Assembly (NCBI RefSeq): GCF_022539505.1
Contig: NC_061510.1
Span: 270,949,687 to 271,013,686 of the forward strand
DNA length: 64,000 nt
DNA from: Lolium rigidum
Lineage: Eukaryota; Streptophyta; Magnoliopsida; Poales; Poaceae
Direction of reading: 5' to 3'
Under the pieces are notes generated by a model that had not been told where the DNA came from, did not search any database, and saw only the letters and a program-made list of their open reading frames with translations. The translations under genes and the position numbers were made by a program. Positions 11,701-22,653 of the stretch are shown here, piece by piece (the stretch's first letter is position 1; the number at the start of each line of letters is the position of its first letter).

Positions 11701-12523
11701 CTTGCAAATCGTTCTCATTATTATATAGCTGTATTTAATACTTCTATTTTCTTTTCACAGAAGATTCTTTCTCCTCTGAAGATGGCCATGGACTAGAGGA
11801 TCTTCCTGGTTCCAATTACACTGTCAGGAAGAAGATGAGGCTATCTTCAATTCAAAAGGAGCATCTGAAGGATGGTTACATTACCACCCGTAAGACCAAA
11901 CTAACTTCAGATCAGATGGAAGAGGTGAAGCGGAAGATCCACTCTATACACTCAGAGATCCCCATATTTGTTGCTGTGATGGGCAAGTCCAACCTTGATT
12001 CAAAATGCTTCCTGGTAAGTTCCATCTTTTCTTGACGTTTTTTTTTTGCTTTGATCATGTGGGCGTCTTCCTAAACTGTTGTGTTCTTGGAATATTAATG
12101 AAAGCACTATTCTCGATGTTGTAGATTCATAGCCAGTCATCTCTGAATTTACATATGGTTTGCTTTCCTGGTGTGTTACTAATTTAGGAAGCAGTGGCAT
12201 GTTAGTTTACCTCTAATCTTTTCATGCCATTATATCTACTTACTCTTGCGTTAAAATCTGTAAAACAGACTTTCCCCAGCACCTATGCTGAGAAATATCT
12301 TCCAGAGGAGACACAGTTGTATCTTCAGCTGCTTGACAAGGAATGGGAAGTATCCGTTACTGATAATAGTGCACGTAACGAGAAAAAACTCGGAAGCGGA
12401 TGGCAACAGTTTGTGAAGGACAACAATCTGAAGATGGGTGACATCTGCCTTTTCGAACTGTTGAACAATTCGAGCAGGTGCACCATGGAAGTCTATATCA
12501 TCCGCGTAAACGATGGCAATTGA
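8779..12523 (+). CDS. B3-domain protein with three B3 domains (REM-like), six exons
   Basis: Exons: 8779-8892, 9251-9567, 9643-9769, 11187-11667, 11761-12014, 12269-12523; all introns are GT-AG and the joined frame is open for 515 codons. Each B3 domain is split by an intron after its first strand: B3-1 about residues 24-118, B3-2 about 171-266, B3-3 about 413-510. Hallmarks seen are GDFQ..M, KLVLT.GW..F, GD.LIF.YNG and FNVI.FD. A C-x2-C motif followed by NLDDEKK precedes both B3-1 and B3-2. The exon pair 1+2 is therefore duplicated as 3+4. Plant B3/REM proteins bind DNA in the nucleus, many of them in reproductive tissue; targets cannot be read here. The start is the first ATG of exon 1, but a spliced upstream exon could add residues. 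The 1.4-kb intron 3 holds a LINE scrap and a SINE. The alternative is two genes ending and restarting near 9571; the in-frame splice argues for one. Confidence 0.75.
10440..10549 (-). mobile_element. Short 5'-truncated LINE-like insertion
   Basis: A 110-bp insert begins with a T run (an A tail on the minus strand) and is flanked by GTGCTGAGGGACAT (10426-10439) and GTGCCGAGGGACAT (10550-10563). That is a 14-bp target duplication with one mismatch. Size, tail and duplication fit a heavily truncated LINE copy inside the B3 intron. Confidence 0.6.
10733..10870 (+). mobile_element. Au-type SINE
   Basis: The 138-bp insert is flanked by perfect 15-bp duplications AATAAATTTCCTGCA (10718-10732 and 10871-10885). 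It contains a tRNA-like B box (GGTTCGAATC), the phrases GGGAAAGGCTGCCTAGAAAT and CCCCAGACCCCACA, and ends in a short T run (CGCCCTTTTG). These are marks of the Au SINE family of plants. The A-box half is shortened, so the copy is probably 5'-truncated. Confidence 0.85.
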
Positions 12524-12868
12524 TCGATATGGCATAGTGATGTTGTTGCGGAATTTCCGGAGAGCGGTGGATTGGTAATGCATTTCGTTGGCTAGTGTAA
12601 TTCATGTTGACGCTGATAGTGCTTTTGTATTGGCTAATACTCCGTACTAATCATATAATATACTGAAACATGCTTTTAATATCAGTGTACTCTTCTCTTC
12701 GGATATTGGTAACTTTTTCTGGTTTACTTTCGCTGATTGAGCTCTTCATCATGCCCCCCTGGGATAAAATCCAATGCGCTTTTACCACTGGGCCAAGAGC
12801 CCATCCACTACTTTAGGCAAACACACAAATCACAAAATCAATGGTTAGAAAAGACAAAAAAAAAAGTA
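12524..12868 (+). other. 3' untranslated/downstream region of the first B3 gene
   Basis: AT-rich sequence after the TGA, with no coding frame. No single strong poly(A) signal stands out; ATATAATATACTG near 12650 is a possible one. Confidence 0.35.
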
Positions 12869-12985
12869 CTTCCTCCCGTCCATATTAATGGACTCCACTT
12901 TATCTAGATTGGTATGTATCTATTTAAAATTTTAGACTAGATGCATGTGTATCTAGATAAAGTTAAATCCATTGAAATTAGGGAG
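12869..12985. mobile_element. Stowaway-type MITE
   Basis: The 117-bp element has ends CTTCCTCCCGTCCATATTAATGG and, reverse-complemented, CTCCCTAATTTCAATGG, with TA on both sides (12867-12868 and 12986-12987). The CTCCCTCCGT-type terminus and TA duplication are diagnostic of Stowaway (Tc1/mariner) MITEs. The interior is nearly palindromic (TTTATCTAGAT ... ATCTAGATAAAG). Confidence 0.85.
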
Positions 12986-13394
12986 TACTCGATTTGGCTT
13001 TTGACATGTCTTTTTTTTTGTGCGGATGAGATGTGAAAATGTTTGATGTAAATTTTGTCATGTATAGCCAGGCATGTATATGTACTCTATATTTTATGGA
13101 ATTTTTTGAGAGGTAAAAGTAAAGCTTCAATTATTCAAAAAACAAACGAGCTCATTTTTGGAAGTAAACAGAAACCTGCTTTTTTGAGGGAAACCGTAGG
13201 ATTGTGCTGCGAGCTTTATTTTTTCGATAAAAGGCGTTTTATTACTCGAATTATTAAGTATTACACTCAATCTCAGCATAGCTAAGATGCACATAACCGT
13301 TTAAGAATCCAGAATTCAACTAAAAAGAGTACACAAAGATCAAAAAGGAAAGAAAAAAAAACCAACTGGTCCATATCTTCATGTGTCTATGCAG

Positions 13395-14105
13395 CTACCT
13401 ATGTTGGTAAATAAACTCTTTAACCGTATTCTCCAACCGTGTAGACATCTCCATAAATAGCTCTTGATCCTTTAAGCGTTGAAGCGGCGACCATGAACGG
13501 AGCATAGTGGTACACCTGTAAATAACCTGCATAATAGAACAATTTTTGTCATTAAAAACCTTGTCATTTCTACACAACCAAAGCGACCATACAACTGCTC
13601 CCATTCGGATAATCGTTTTATACCTGGAATCCACCCCATTTAGCCAATTGCCAAAAACGTTAGCAATACTACGAGGTGGATACAGGGTGGATCATATCTC
13701 AATGATTGACCATATAGATCTAGCAACCCGACAATTGAAGAAAAAGTATTCTATTGTCTCTTTTTCGTGACATAACACACATTTCTTACAATCCTACCAG
13801 TTGCGTTTCGCAAGGTTATCTTTAGTGGGAATCACACCTCGACGAAGATACCATGCAAAGACCTTTTTTTTCAGATGTATCTTCATCTTCCAGATGGATT
13901 TGTTATTTAGTATCGGTTGAGTAGGAATGCAAATGGTTGTGTACATAGAGCCTATCGAGAATATATTCCATTCTTGTTAAGACTCCACCGGAATTCATCG
14001 GGCCCCGAAGCCAACTGTATTGAATCTAGCCGCTGAAGCAGCTCGTTCCAAGTGTTTAGTCGGGGGCCAATAAGGCCGCATATGAACGTTGCCGAGGGGG
14101 GATAA
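13395..14105 (-). pseudogene. LINE reverse-transcriptase C-terminus (zf-RVT region), broken
   Basis: On the minus strand the readable order is a piece at 25071-25214 (NSHFWAGIMVTKKHFFP), a piece at 14420-14495 (YPALYNIVRHKGDTLQKVMDS), then within this feature KMKIHLKKKVFAWYLRRG, IPTKDNLAKR and a CxxC...H-type knuckle (DCKKCVLCHEKETIEYFFFNC). It closes with MGAVVWSLWLCRNDKVFND and ends at 13395. This is the zinc-knuckle tail that follows the reverse transcriptase in plant L1-type LINEs. No catalytic YADD segment is present, so the copy is 5'-truncated, and several frame breaks occur. It acts (in intact relatives) in target-primed reverse transcription. Confidence 0.65.
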
Positions 14106-14419
14106 GAGCATCTCCAGTCACATCACCCAAACGACGTCCGACAAAAGCGCCAGATTGGTCGTTTGGGGGATGTCCGGACAGAATCCACGTTTGGGGGGCT
14201 CCCGTTTCTAGCTGCGTCCCCCAAACGTGACCTCCAAACAAAAAGCAAGTGTAAAAATTGTGTCTGTCGTCTCTAATAGAGGGATGGGCTAGGGACGCCG
14301 GACAATATTTGGGGCACGTCCGCCGAAGCGGCCTTTGGAGCGCGCGACTGAGACGATTTTTTTGGCATCCCCCAAATCCCTTTGGAGGGACGCTTTGGGG
14401 TACGCGGCTGGAGATACTC
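14106..14419. mobile_element. Tourist/Harbinger-type MITE inserted in the LINE
   Basis: The 314-bp element has ends GAGCATCTCCAGTCACATC and, reverse-complemented, GAGTATCTCCAGCCGCG. TAA is duplicated on both sides (14103-14105 and 14420-14422). It has no ORF. LINE coding sequence continues on both sides, so the MITE landed in the LINE after the LINE inserted. Confidence 0.8.
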
Positions 14420-14500
14420 TAAGAATCCATCACCTTTTGTAAGGTGTCCCCCTTGTGACGAACAATGTTGTACAAGGCTGGATATCCCGACCATCGAAAC

Positions 14501-16954
14501 TGAAAGATCGAGATGTCGCCTAGAGGGGGGGGGGTGAATAGGCAATTACAAACTCTTGCGGATTTGACTTGTAAGAATGCGGAATTAAACTATCGTTTAG
14601 TTTACAAGCACAAACCCTAAATATGCTAAGCTCAACTAAGTGTAACAATAGCAACTAGAGCTAAGCAAGATAGGCACAAGATATATGTAGCACAAGTGAT
14701 AACAAGATATATGTACTTCAAGCACGATGGCTATCACAAGGAAAGAGAGCTCGGGTATAGAAATAACCGAGGCACGCGGAGACGAGGATGTATTCCCGTG
14801 TTCCCTTGCTTTGCAATAAGGTACGTCACGTTTGGAGGAGTGGAGGTCCCACGAAGGATTCCCCGCGCCACGAAGGCTCACCCTATTCTCCGAACCACAC
14901 CCACGAAGGATAATGGCCCTTTCCTTATGGTTAGCTTTTCCTCCGCTCCGGAGATGGCAAGCTCCACAACCACTTCACAAGCTCCACGAAGGAGAAGCCC
15001 GGGCCCCTTCACAATCTTCCACGAAGAGATCACCGGGACACCAACCAAGCCAATTAGGAGGTCACCCTCCAAGAGTAACAAGCTCACGGTCTCTCACTCG
15101 AACAAATCATGGTGGAGAGCTCAACACTATGCAATGATGCAAAGCAAGAACACCGGAGGTGTTCAAGTCCTTCACACTCAAATCCCACCAAAGCAACGAA
15201 TGCTAGGATGAGATTGGAGAGGAAGAACAAGGGGAAAGTCAACCAAAGACTCCAAGATCTAGATCCCAAGAGATTCCCTCACTTAGAGAAGAAACGGTTT
15301 GGTGGAAGTGTAGATCTAGATCTCCTCTCTCAAATCCTCAAGAATGAGCAAGAATGGTTGGAGGAATCAAAGGGGAGAGCAAGTTCTTCAAAATGGATCA
15401 ATGGAGGTGAGAGAATGGGAAGAACTCCTTGTCTCAAGGTGGAAGAAGGTCTATTTATAGCTAGGAGCAAATAAAACCGTTGGGGGGGAAAAGACAAGAA
15501 AACTGCAGGAAAATCGGGCTGAAAAAACAGCCCAGCCGGCCAGCAGGCCGGCCGACCGGAGCCTGGGCTGGGGAGGCCGGTCAGGCGTCCGGTCGGACCG
15601 GCCCACCGACCGGGCGAGGCGGAGGCAGCAGCGCGCCGCACTGGGCAGCAAGTGGCCCAGGCCGCGCAGGGGCGCCAGGCCGCGTGGGCCTTCCGGCGGG
15701 GAGGCGGCCCGGAGGAGAATCCGGCTGGGCTGGGGAGGCTGCCGGGCGGGCCGGTCGTGGACACGGCCCAAGGCCGGTCACAGGTGGGGAGGGTCCAGCC
15801 CGGCCAGGAGGCCGGTCGAGACCGGGCGGCGGCCGAGCGGGCCGGCGTGCAGCCCGGCGAACCGGTCGCCAACCGGCTGCCCCGGGTGGGCCGGCGTGCA
15901 GCCCGGCGGACCGGTCGCCAACCGGCTGCCCTTCCTCCTCTTTTTCTTTTTCCTTTTATATTTTCTCTTTTTCCTTTTTCTTTAATAACTATTTCTCCCG
16001 AACTCCGATTGACATGAAACTAATTTCGTTTGGAAGATAACGACAAATGCTATCCTATAAAAAAGTGCAAACTCAAGAATCTGTAGAAGGGAATTTTATC
16101 ATGAATATAAAAGGTAGAACCTTATATCATGAATAACCGGTAAAATTACCCAACCTCGAAAACGCCATAGAAGATGCATGCGAACTCCGTTTTCGATGAA
16201 CTTGGGCTTGTTGTAAAGCTAGCAACAAGCTCAAGAACCTCACATAGAGAAACACCAAGAAGCAATAAGTATATGCAAAGTATGCAAAGGATTGAGCTCC
16301 CTGAGACGATGTGATCAAGTTACCCAACCGAAAGCCCCTCTTAATAGTGCGGCTATCTATCCTATAATCCGGTCTCCCAACATCCACCTTGAGACCGGTA
16401 AAAGGAAAACCTAGCAAGGCCATACCTTTGCCTTGCGCATCCCGCTTGATCTTGATGATAACTCTTCAAGCTTCACTCAAGCCGGAATGCCTCACTTGAT
16501 CAATGTTGCTTCGTGAATACTCACAAATGCTCCCCCATACACTATGATGGGAAAGCCCCATTGATGCACATCTTCACATGTCCATTATCATCAAATGGAC
16601 GACAAGCTTCAAGCATGTGATCCACTCAAGATACTCATCTTGAACTTGCCCAACTCAACCTTGTATCTTCTCATACTCACATAAGATAGAGCATGGCTAA
16701 TATTGAGTTCCACATAAGAACTTCATCTTCATTTCTTCTTCTTGATCATATCACATATATATCTTCATACCGATGATCTTGATGCCAATACACAAGGTAT
16801 ACCTTTATCTTTATGGCATCCATACTTGAATCCAACACATGGAGAGCAAGTAGTACCTATGGAATATTCCTTCATATAAACTCAATGAAAACATTAGTCC
16901 ATAGGGGTTGTCACTAATTACCAAAACCACACATAGGGGCAATGTACCCTTACA
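14501..16954 (-). repeat. 3' LTR (2,454 bp) of the gag-only element
   Basis: On the minus strand it runs from TGTAAGGGTACATTGCCCC to CGATCTTTCA. It contains a GC-rich block (about 15530-15935) full of GGCCGG/CCGGTC palindromes, flanked by AT-rich DNA. Compared with the other LTR it carries two extra short duplications in that block (about 18 bp near 15670 and about 20 bp near 15915). Confidence 0.85.
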
Positions 16955-16968
16955 ATCTCCCCCATTTT
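16955..16968 (-). other. Polypurine tract
   Basis: On the minus strand, CCAAAATGGGGGAGAT sits immediately before the 3' LTR start (TGTAAGGG). This is the RNase-H-resistant primer for plus-strand DNA synthesis in LTR retrotransposons, placed exactly where expected. Confidence 0.75.
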
Positions 16969-19900
16969 GGTAATTGATGACAACCACAATAAGAGGGTTT
17001 ATATAATGAATATTAGAAACAAGTACGCAACTTATCCGAGAATAAGTTGTATACAAGAGGTTGTATTTGATATGGTCAAGTAACACAAAGCTACTAGCCC
17101 ATATCAAAACCGGCTCTACTCACACAACTACAACAAAAATGCAAGAGATGTGAGTAGAACCAATATATATAGAGAAAACTCCCCCACAATGTATGCACGT
17201 GTGATGAACATGTATTCATTGCATATATTGTCAAGATTAACCTTTGGGATAGTTTCCACTATATATATACAACCATGCAAGGCATATAAATATGGAATGC
17301 ATGAGCAGCAAAACACTTAAGCACAAACCAAGCTTAAGTATAAAGCCATTCCCTTAAACCCTCTAAACTTCTCCCCCATTGGCATCGATTGTCAAAATGG
17401 GTGAAAAATTTAGAAGGCCAATATAATGTGAGTTCCTCCCCAAAGTGTGCACTTCTCATAATTTGAGTGGAATCAAGTGCACATATCCAATGACGAATAC
17501 TTGAAGGAAGTCAAATTATATTGAGGATCAAAGATTGCATAAAGATAACATGGTGAAATGAGCTTCAACAAGTAAAGCAAGCAATCAAAGATCCAATTGG
17601 ACAAACAAAGATATCATGATAAGAGAGATATAGTGCTCTAAAAATAAGAAAGCTCCCTAAGGTTCGTGCACAATTTATAATGTTTGCATTTGAATACAAT
17701 ATGCACAAACATGGAATCCTCACTCCCTATATATCATTTAGAACACAACAAAGATAAAGAGAATATGCTTATCAAGAACAACTTGAGTCCAACAATTACG
17801 AGATATGAGTGCATAAAAAAACAAATAAACCAAGCACTCATAAATCTTCTTTACCAATAACACTAAAATCAAAAGGATAAGAAGATAGTTGGCAAAGAAC
17901 AAGGATATCAAGGTGATGGATTAACACTCTTATGTATATAAGTTTCTAAAGTGGACAAAATGATCCATAAAGAAACATGCACACACAAGAGGTTAACAAA
18001 ATAAATAAGACTAGATATCCGAAATGAAGTCATAAAATATACCAAGGATGTTTGCTTAGGAAGCATATATAGCCTATGGCTCTAATTTTCACTTATGGTA
18101 TATGAATGAGCTTCAACCAAGTTAGATCTCAAAAACATTACAACTAACAATAAGGGAAGTAGAGCTAGTTGGAGTGTTTTGAGAAAGGCAACAAGTATCA
18201 CAAATACAGATTTATTTCACAAATTCATCAATATTGCACACAAGAGCTCTTTGAGGAATTGATATGCAATAAATTGCTAGAGGGCATATTTGTGATAGGT
18301 GAATCATAAAATATGATATATATATATAACCTATCATATGCATCTTCTAAAATTACTCAAATGTTCAATAAGAAGTTTTACTTTTAAAAGGGTTTTTCAA
18401 GAACCGCAATATTTTCGAAATAAATAATTTCATGCCAATATACAACCTACAAGAGGTTGGATGCTATATGAGAGTGCATGAATAAGATACTTGTTACCGA
18501 GATGGCAATGGCTTGATGTAGTAGATAAGAGTTCATCGATCATCCTAGCTTGACTCCAATCCTCATATGGTGACAACACCTTCCTTATAGATGAGACAAG
18601 CCTCCATTGCATCTCCAATGTACCTAAAACATCATTCAAGTACATCTTGGTCCCCAAACTTATTGGGTCCAACATGGTTAGACTAACCACAATATATAGG
18701 ACACACTCCATGTAAACATGTGCATATTTAGATGAAATTTGAATTTCATGCACATCTTAGCCATTTAGGATTTGATGGAGTATATCCTACATAATGGATC
18801 AAAAGAAAGCAAGCATGCTACAAGTATAAACAAATTACATATAAGCATGCACCAAAACTTTTAAAGATCCAAGAAAGATATACTTTGGACAAAACACCAA
18901 AAGAATTAAATAAGGCACAGAGGTGTTACAAAACAAATTTGTTGTCCAAATTATATCTAAGAAGCAAATCACAAATGATTTGTTCAACAAAGTTCAACAA
19001 GTGAACTAAGAAGAAACCATTGAGCATAGAGGATGAAATAAAGCAAACATGCTCAAGGATTTATCTCATTCAAGCTAATAAAATATGTAAGAAGGAATGA
19101 GATAGCAAACTCCCCAAAAGAGCAAGGTTCGAACAAATAAACCAAACCCTCACTTTTCACAATGGCACAATGTACCGTAAAGAAAAGGTATGTATTCCAA
19201 AACAAACACTTGATATGAATCAAGAGGATTTATCAAAAGATTTTTCAAAGGGACAAGGAAGACATATGGGAGCTTATAAAGACTTCTTGGTTATAAAATA
19301 AGGAAGTAAGAAACAATCCAAGGTGAAGATGATCCAAAAAATCAACCACATACAAGGTTATCAATTGTCAAAGACAATGAGTATATTGGAAGTAATTTCC
19401 GGTGGAGTATTGACAATGATAGTGAGGATCAACTTCACAATAAAAGGCATAGGATAAGTATATAGAATTAAGCACTATGCACGGATGAAGATTCTTGATA
19501 ACTTCAACTAGTCAAACAATCACGCACGGCAATGATTAGAATAACTTGAAGCAAACGGTGTCCCAAATAAGATATAGAGATATGTATTTGAGGAAAAACC
19601 GCACCAAGAATTTCTTATTCAAACAAGAACCCACAAGATGAGTAACAAAGTTTTTTATTAGGAATGGAGCTTGTTTGAGCAAACATGCCACCTAGGAACA
19701 AGATAGTTAAGAGCATCAACTCTAAGTGGCATAACCTCATATGTTCACATTTTCTAGGCTTGTGATATGTAAAAAACATATTACTCCCCCATAATGTGAT
19801 AAAACATTTCTTATAAACAAGAGGCAACTAAAATTCAACTAGAGATGATTAATGGATATTTTAGAATTTGAATTTCTCATGAGTATGACACACCACATAG

Positions 19901-20359
19901 TGACTAGATAATATTGCAATATCAATACTAAGTGGTGGTACCCATGTACACACATTTTAAAGAAAGAGAGATGCACAAAGCATATCACTCCCCCAAAATG
20001 GGATGTTCCATTAATCACTTCAAAGAGAGCCAAATAAGATATCATCAAGATGCATTAGGCTCCAAAACAATACACAAGTATATGATGAGTCAAACAAACA
20101 TACTTGAATACACAAGATAGGTAAGTAAGACACAACACATACACACAAATATTTGGTACAAAACCAAACATGCAAAGGGGCAAGTATCTTACAATAAATA
20201 TGATGAGTTGAAGTATAAGTTACCGCAAAGAGGAACATTGGATATAAGATATAGATGATAATCCATATGACTTGTCTTGGTCAAAATATAATATATGAAG
20301 ATCCCTTAATTCTTCATGAAGTAGCCAAGTCTCCAATGACCTCCTCTTGTACCTATTGA
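16969..20359 (-). other. Long non-coding interior of the gag-only element
   Basis: About 3.4 kb of A-rich (plus strand) sequence with no frame above roughly 110 codons and no pol motif. Its even composition, with many short runs such as ATATGCATAAGCATG, gives no hint of a decayed pol. It looks like replaced or filler sequence rather than a mutated pol. Confidence 0.6.
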
Positions 20360-22501
20360 TCAAGTTTGAGCTTGTTGGTCCCCAACCAAGTTGGGTCCTA
20401 AGAGGTTAGTCACAATAGGCTTGGAAACCAAAATGGTTCTTTTCTTGAAACCACTTTGAGTTCCAACAAACTTTGCAAACACATTGCCATCCTTATCCTT
20501 CCCTAGAGAATAATCATCATCAACAATTATAGGGTTAGATAAGGTACCACCTAAGCAAGAAGAAGCAAAGTGCCCCTTCTCACGGCATAAGTAGCAAGTG
20601 TTCCCCTTTCTCTTATTTATTGATTTATTCTCTTGGGGAACAATATCTTGATTCTTCTTGGGAAGTGGCCTATCTTCAACTTGAGGTCGAGCATGAGCTT
20701 GACCTTGACCTTGTGGCCGTTTCCCTTGTTATTTCTCACTCAAGTGCTTCTTCTTCTTCAATGGGCATGATCTAACATGATGCCCTTCAACCTTGCACTT
20801 GAAGCAAACCAACTTGGCCGGATCCTTGACTTTGTCTTGGCCCTTCTTCTTGTTGCTCTTGCTCTTGGACTTGATCTTGTTATTGGAGTTGAATCCAAGT
20901 CCACTCTTGTCATTGGGGGATTGTTGCACACTTAGCATCTTGTCAAGTGCGGATTTCCCTTCATGACGATTTTCCAAGTCTTTCTTCAAAGACAAGACTT
21001 GGGCCTCGAGCTCTTTGATTTCCTCTACATGGTTAGTAGAAATACAAGTACTAGAGGAAGTAGAAGCTTCATTGTTAGAGCAACAAGGCAAAGTGAGTAA
21101 TCCAACACAAGGTGTATCACTAGTTTGACTAGATGGATTACAAGGACTAGCACATGGCAATATAGCATTTGTAGTAGAGATTGTGCTAACATCCATATGA
21201 GGCTCACAAGATGTTACCTTAGTGACACTTGCCTCATGAGCTAACTTTAGCCCATCATAGGAAATTAGAAGATCATCATGAGAGCTTGAGAGCTTTTTAT
21301 GACTTTCTTCCAATTCCCTATAATTGCTAGTTAGCAACTCAAGTTGAGCCCTCAACTCAACATTCTCCTTTAAGATAGATGCTTCACAAGAAGTAGAGTT
21401 AGTAGCACAAGCATCAACAATAGTTTTCTCATTTTCATGGATATAGGATTCAATTTTTTGTGTAAGCATAAAATTAGTATGCTTCTCATCTTTTAGCTCA
21501 TGCTTGAGGAGAGTGAATCTCATTTCCTCATTTTCAACATGGGACTCCAACTCCACTATGGTTTCCCCATATTTATTCAAGGTATCCATAGAGTGTTCGA
21601 GATTAGCACGAGCTTCTTTATTACCATGAAGAGAAGCATATACCATTGCCATATTATGCACCAAGGTATTATATTGTTCATCATTATCATCATCATCATT
21701 CTCATCATTAGAGGATGTGTTAGGAGTCAAAGTAGGAGATACCTTTGATCCTTTTTCCATAAGGCACATGTGCAAACCGGAGAATGAAGATGAAGATATT
21801 CTTGAATCCTCATTTGAAATTGTGTCTTGATCCATAGAGTGTTCGGTTTCCTCTACATTGTTAGTCAACAACCAACTAGAGGAAATAGAAGCATTTTGAT
21901 TATGGGAACAAGACAAGGTAAGCATATCATCATGAGATCTATGTAAGCAATTTACACATGATATGCAATGTAAGCAATTTACACATGATATGCAAGGACT
22001 ATCAACACAAGCATGTAGATTATTTTCAATGCTACATGTGTTTAAGTCCAAAAAGGAAGCATTGCAATGGGATAGAGATGAAGAATCATCACTATTGAGC
22101 ACAATATCAACATTGCAATTTTCCTCACCACTCACCATATCATTACCTCGTGTCTTGCTACACGTTGGTGAAGTGGAAGAAGATGATAACTCATCACGAC
22201 CGGAGGTGGAAGCAACTTGAAGCTCTTCATGATGTGAAGGGGAAGAGAGCTCCTCGGAGTCACCACCGACCAATTGAGAAGTGGATCCACCAAACATTTC
22301 CTTAAGCTTGATCCACATCTCATGAGACGATTTTCGCTTTATATATATCAAGAACCTACGAAAATCGGGTCTCAAGGAGAATAAAAGCTCATTAGATACT
22401 TGAGCTTCAAGATGTAAGTTTTTCTCATCCTCTAAAGATAGATTTTGAGAATCCATCGGAGGAGAAAACCGACATCTAGAAATTGCTCTATATGTGGACA
22501 C
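20360..22501 (-). pseudogene. Retrotransposon gag with two CCHC zinc knuckles, one premature stop
   Basis: Minus-strand frame from ATG 22501. The N-terminus (MDSQNLSLEDEKNLHLEA ... MWIKLKEMFGG) matches the gag/UBN2 region of copia elements. It is followed by Ser-rich linkers and coiled coils (about residues 280-380). Zinc knuckle 1 is CFKCKVEGHHVRSC and zinc knuckle 2 is CYLCREKGHFASSC, both C-x2-C-x4-H-x4-C. A TAA at 20729-20731 interrupts the frame between the knuckles; the same frame then stays open for a further 123 codons, counting its stop, to a TGA at 20360-20362. Gag packages element RNA. No pol follows. The single stop in an otherwise clean frame again argues for a young copy or for use of the shorter protein with one knuckle. 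Confidence 0.75.
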
Positions 22502-22639
22502 AAGGTCCGAAGATTACAAAGCAAGCAATTTCGCCACAAAAGATAATTTGTGCCATTAAAGATAATTGTGTCATTGTGCACTATACTAGCCGACATCTTT
22601 ACTCTCAAGGCGGTGAATCCTTAAACAAGGAGAGACCTT

Positions 22640-22651
22640 GCTCTGATACCA
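22640..22651 (-). other. Primer-binding site (initiator Met tRNA)
   Basis: On the minus strand, TGGTATCAGAGC lies two bases after the 5' LTR end (..TTTCA). It is complementary to the 3' end of plant initiator methionine tRNA, the standard primer of copia elements. Confidence 0.85.
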
Positions 22652-22653
22652 AT

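Noticed and set aside
13546..13770. Plus-strand ORF with start codon
   Set aside because: It is the reverse-strand shadow of the LINE reverse-transcriptase tail.
14696..15211. 171-codon frame repeated at 22850-23365
   Set aside because: It is inside the LTRs of the gag-only element; the duplication is the LTR pair, and the protein resembles nothing.
15480..16040. Long GC-rich plus-strand frames (and their repeat at 23584-24135)
   Set aside because: They lie in the palindromic GC block of the two LTRs, are open on several frames of both strands at once and lack any domain.
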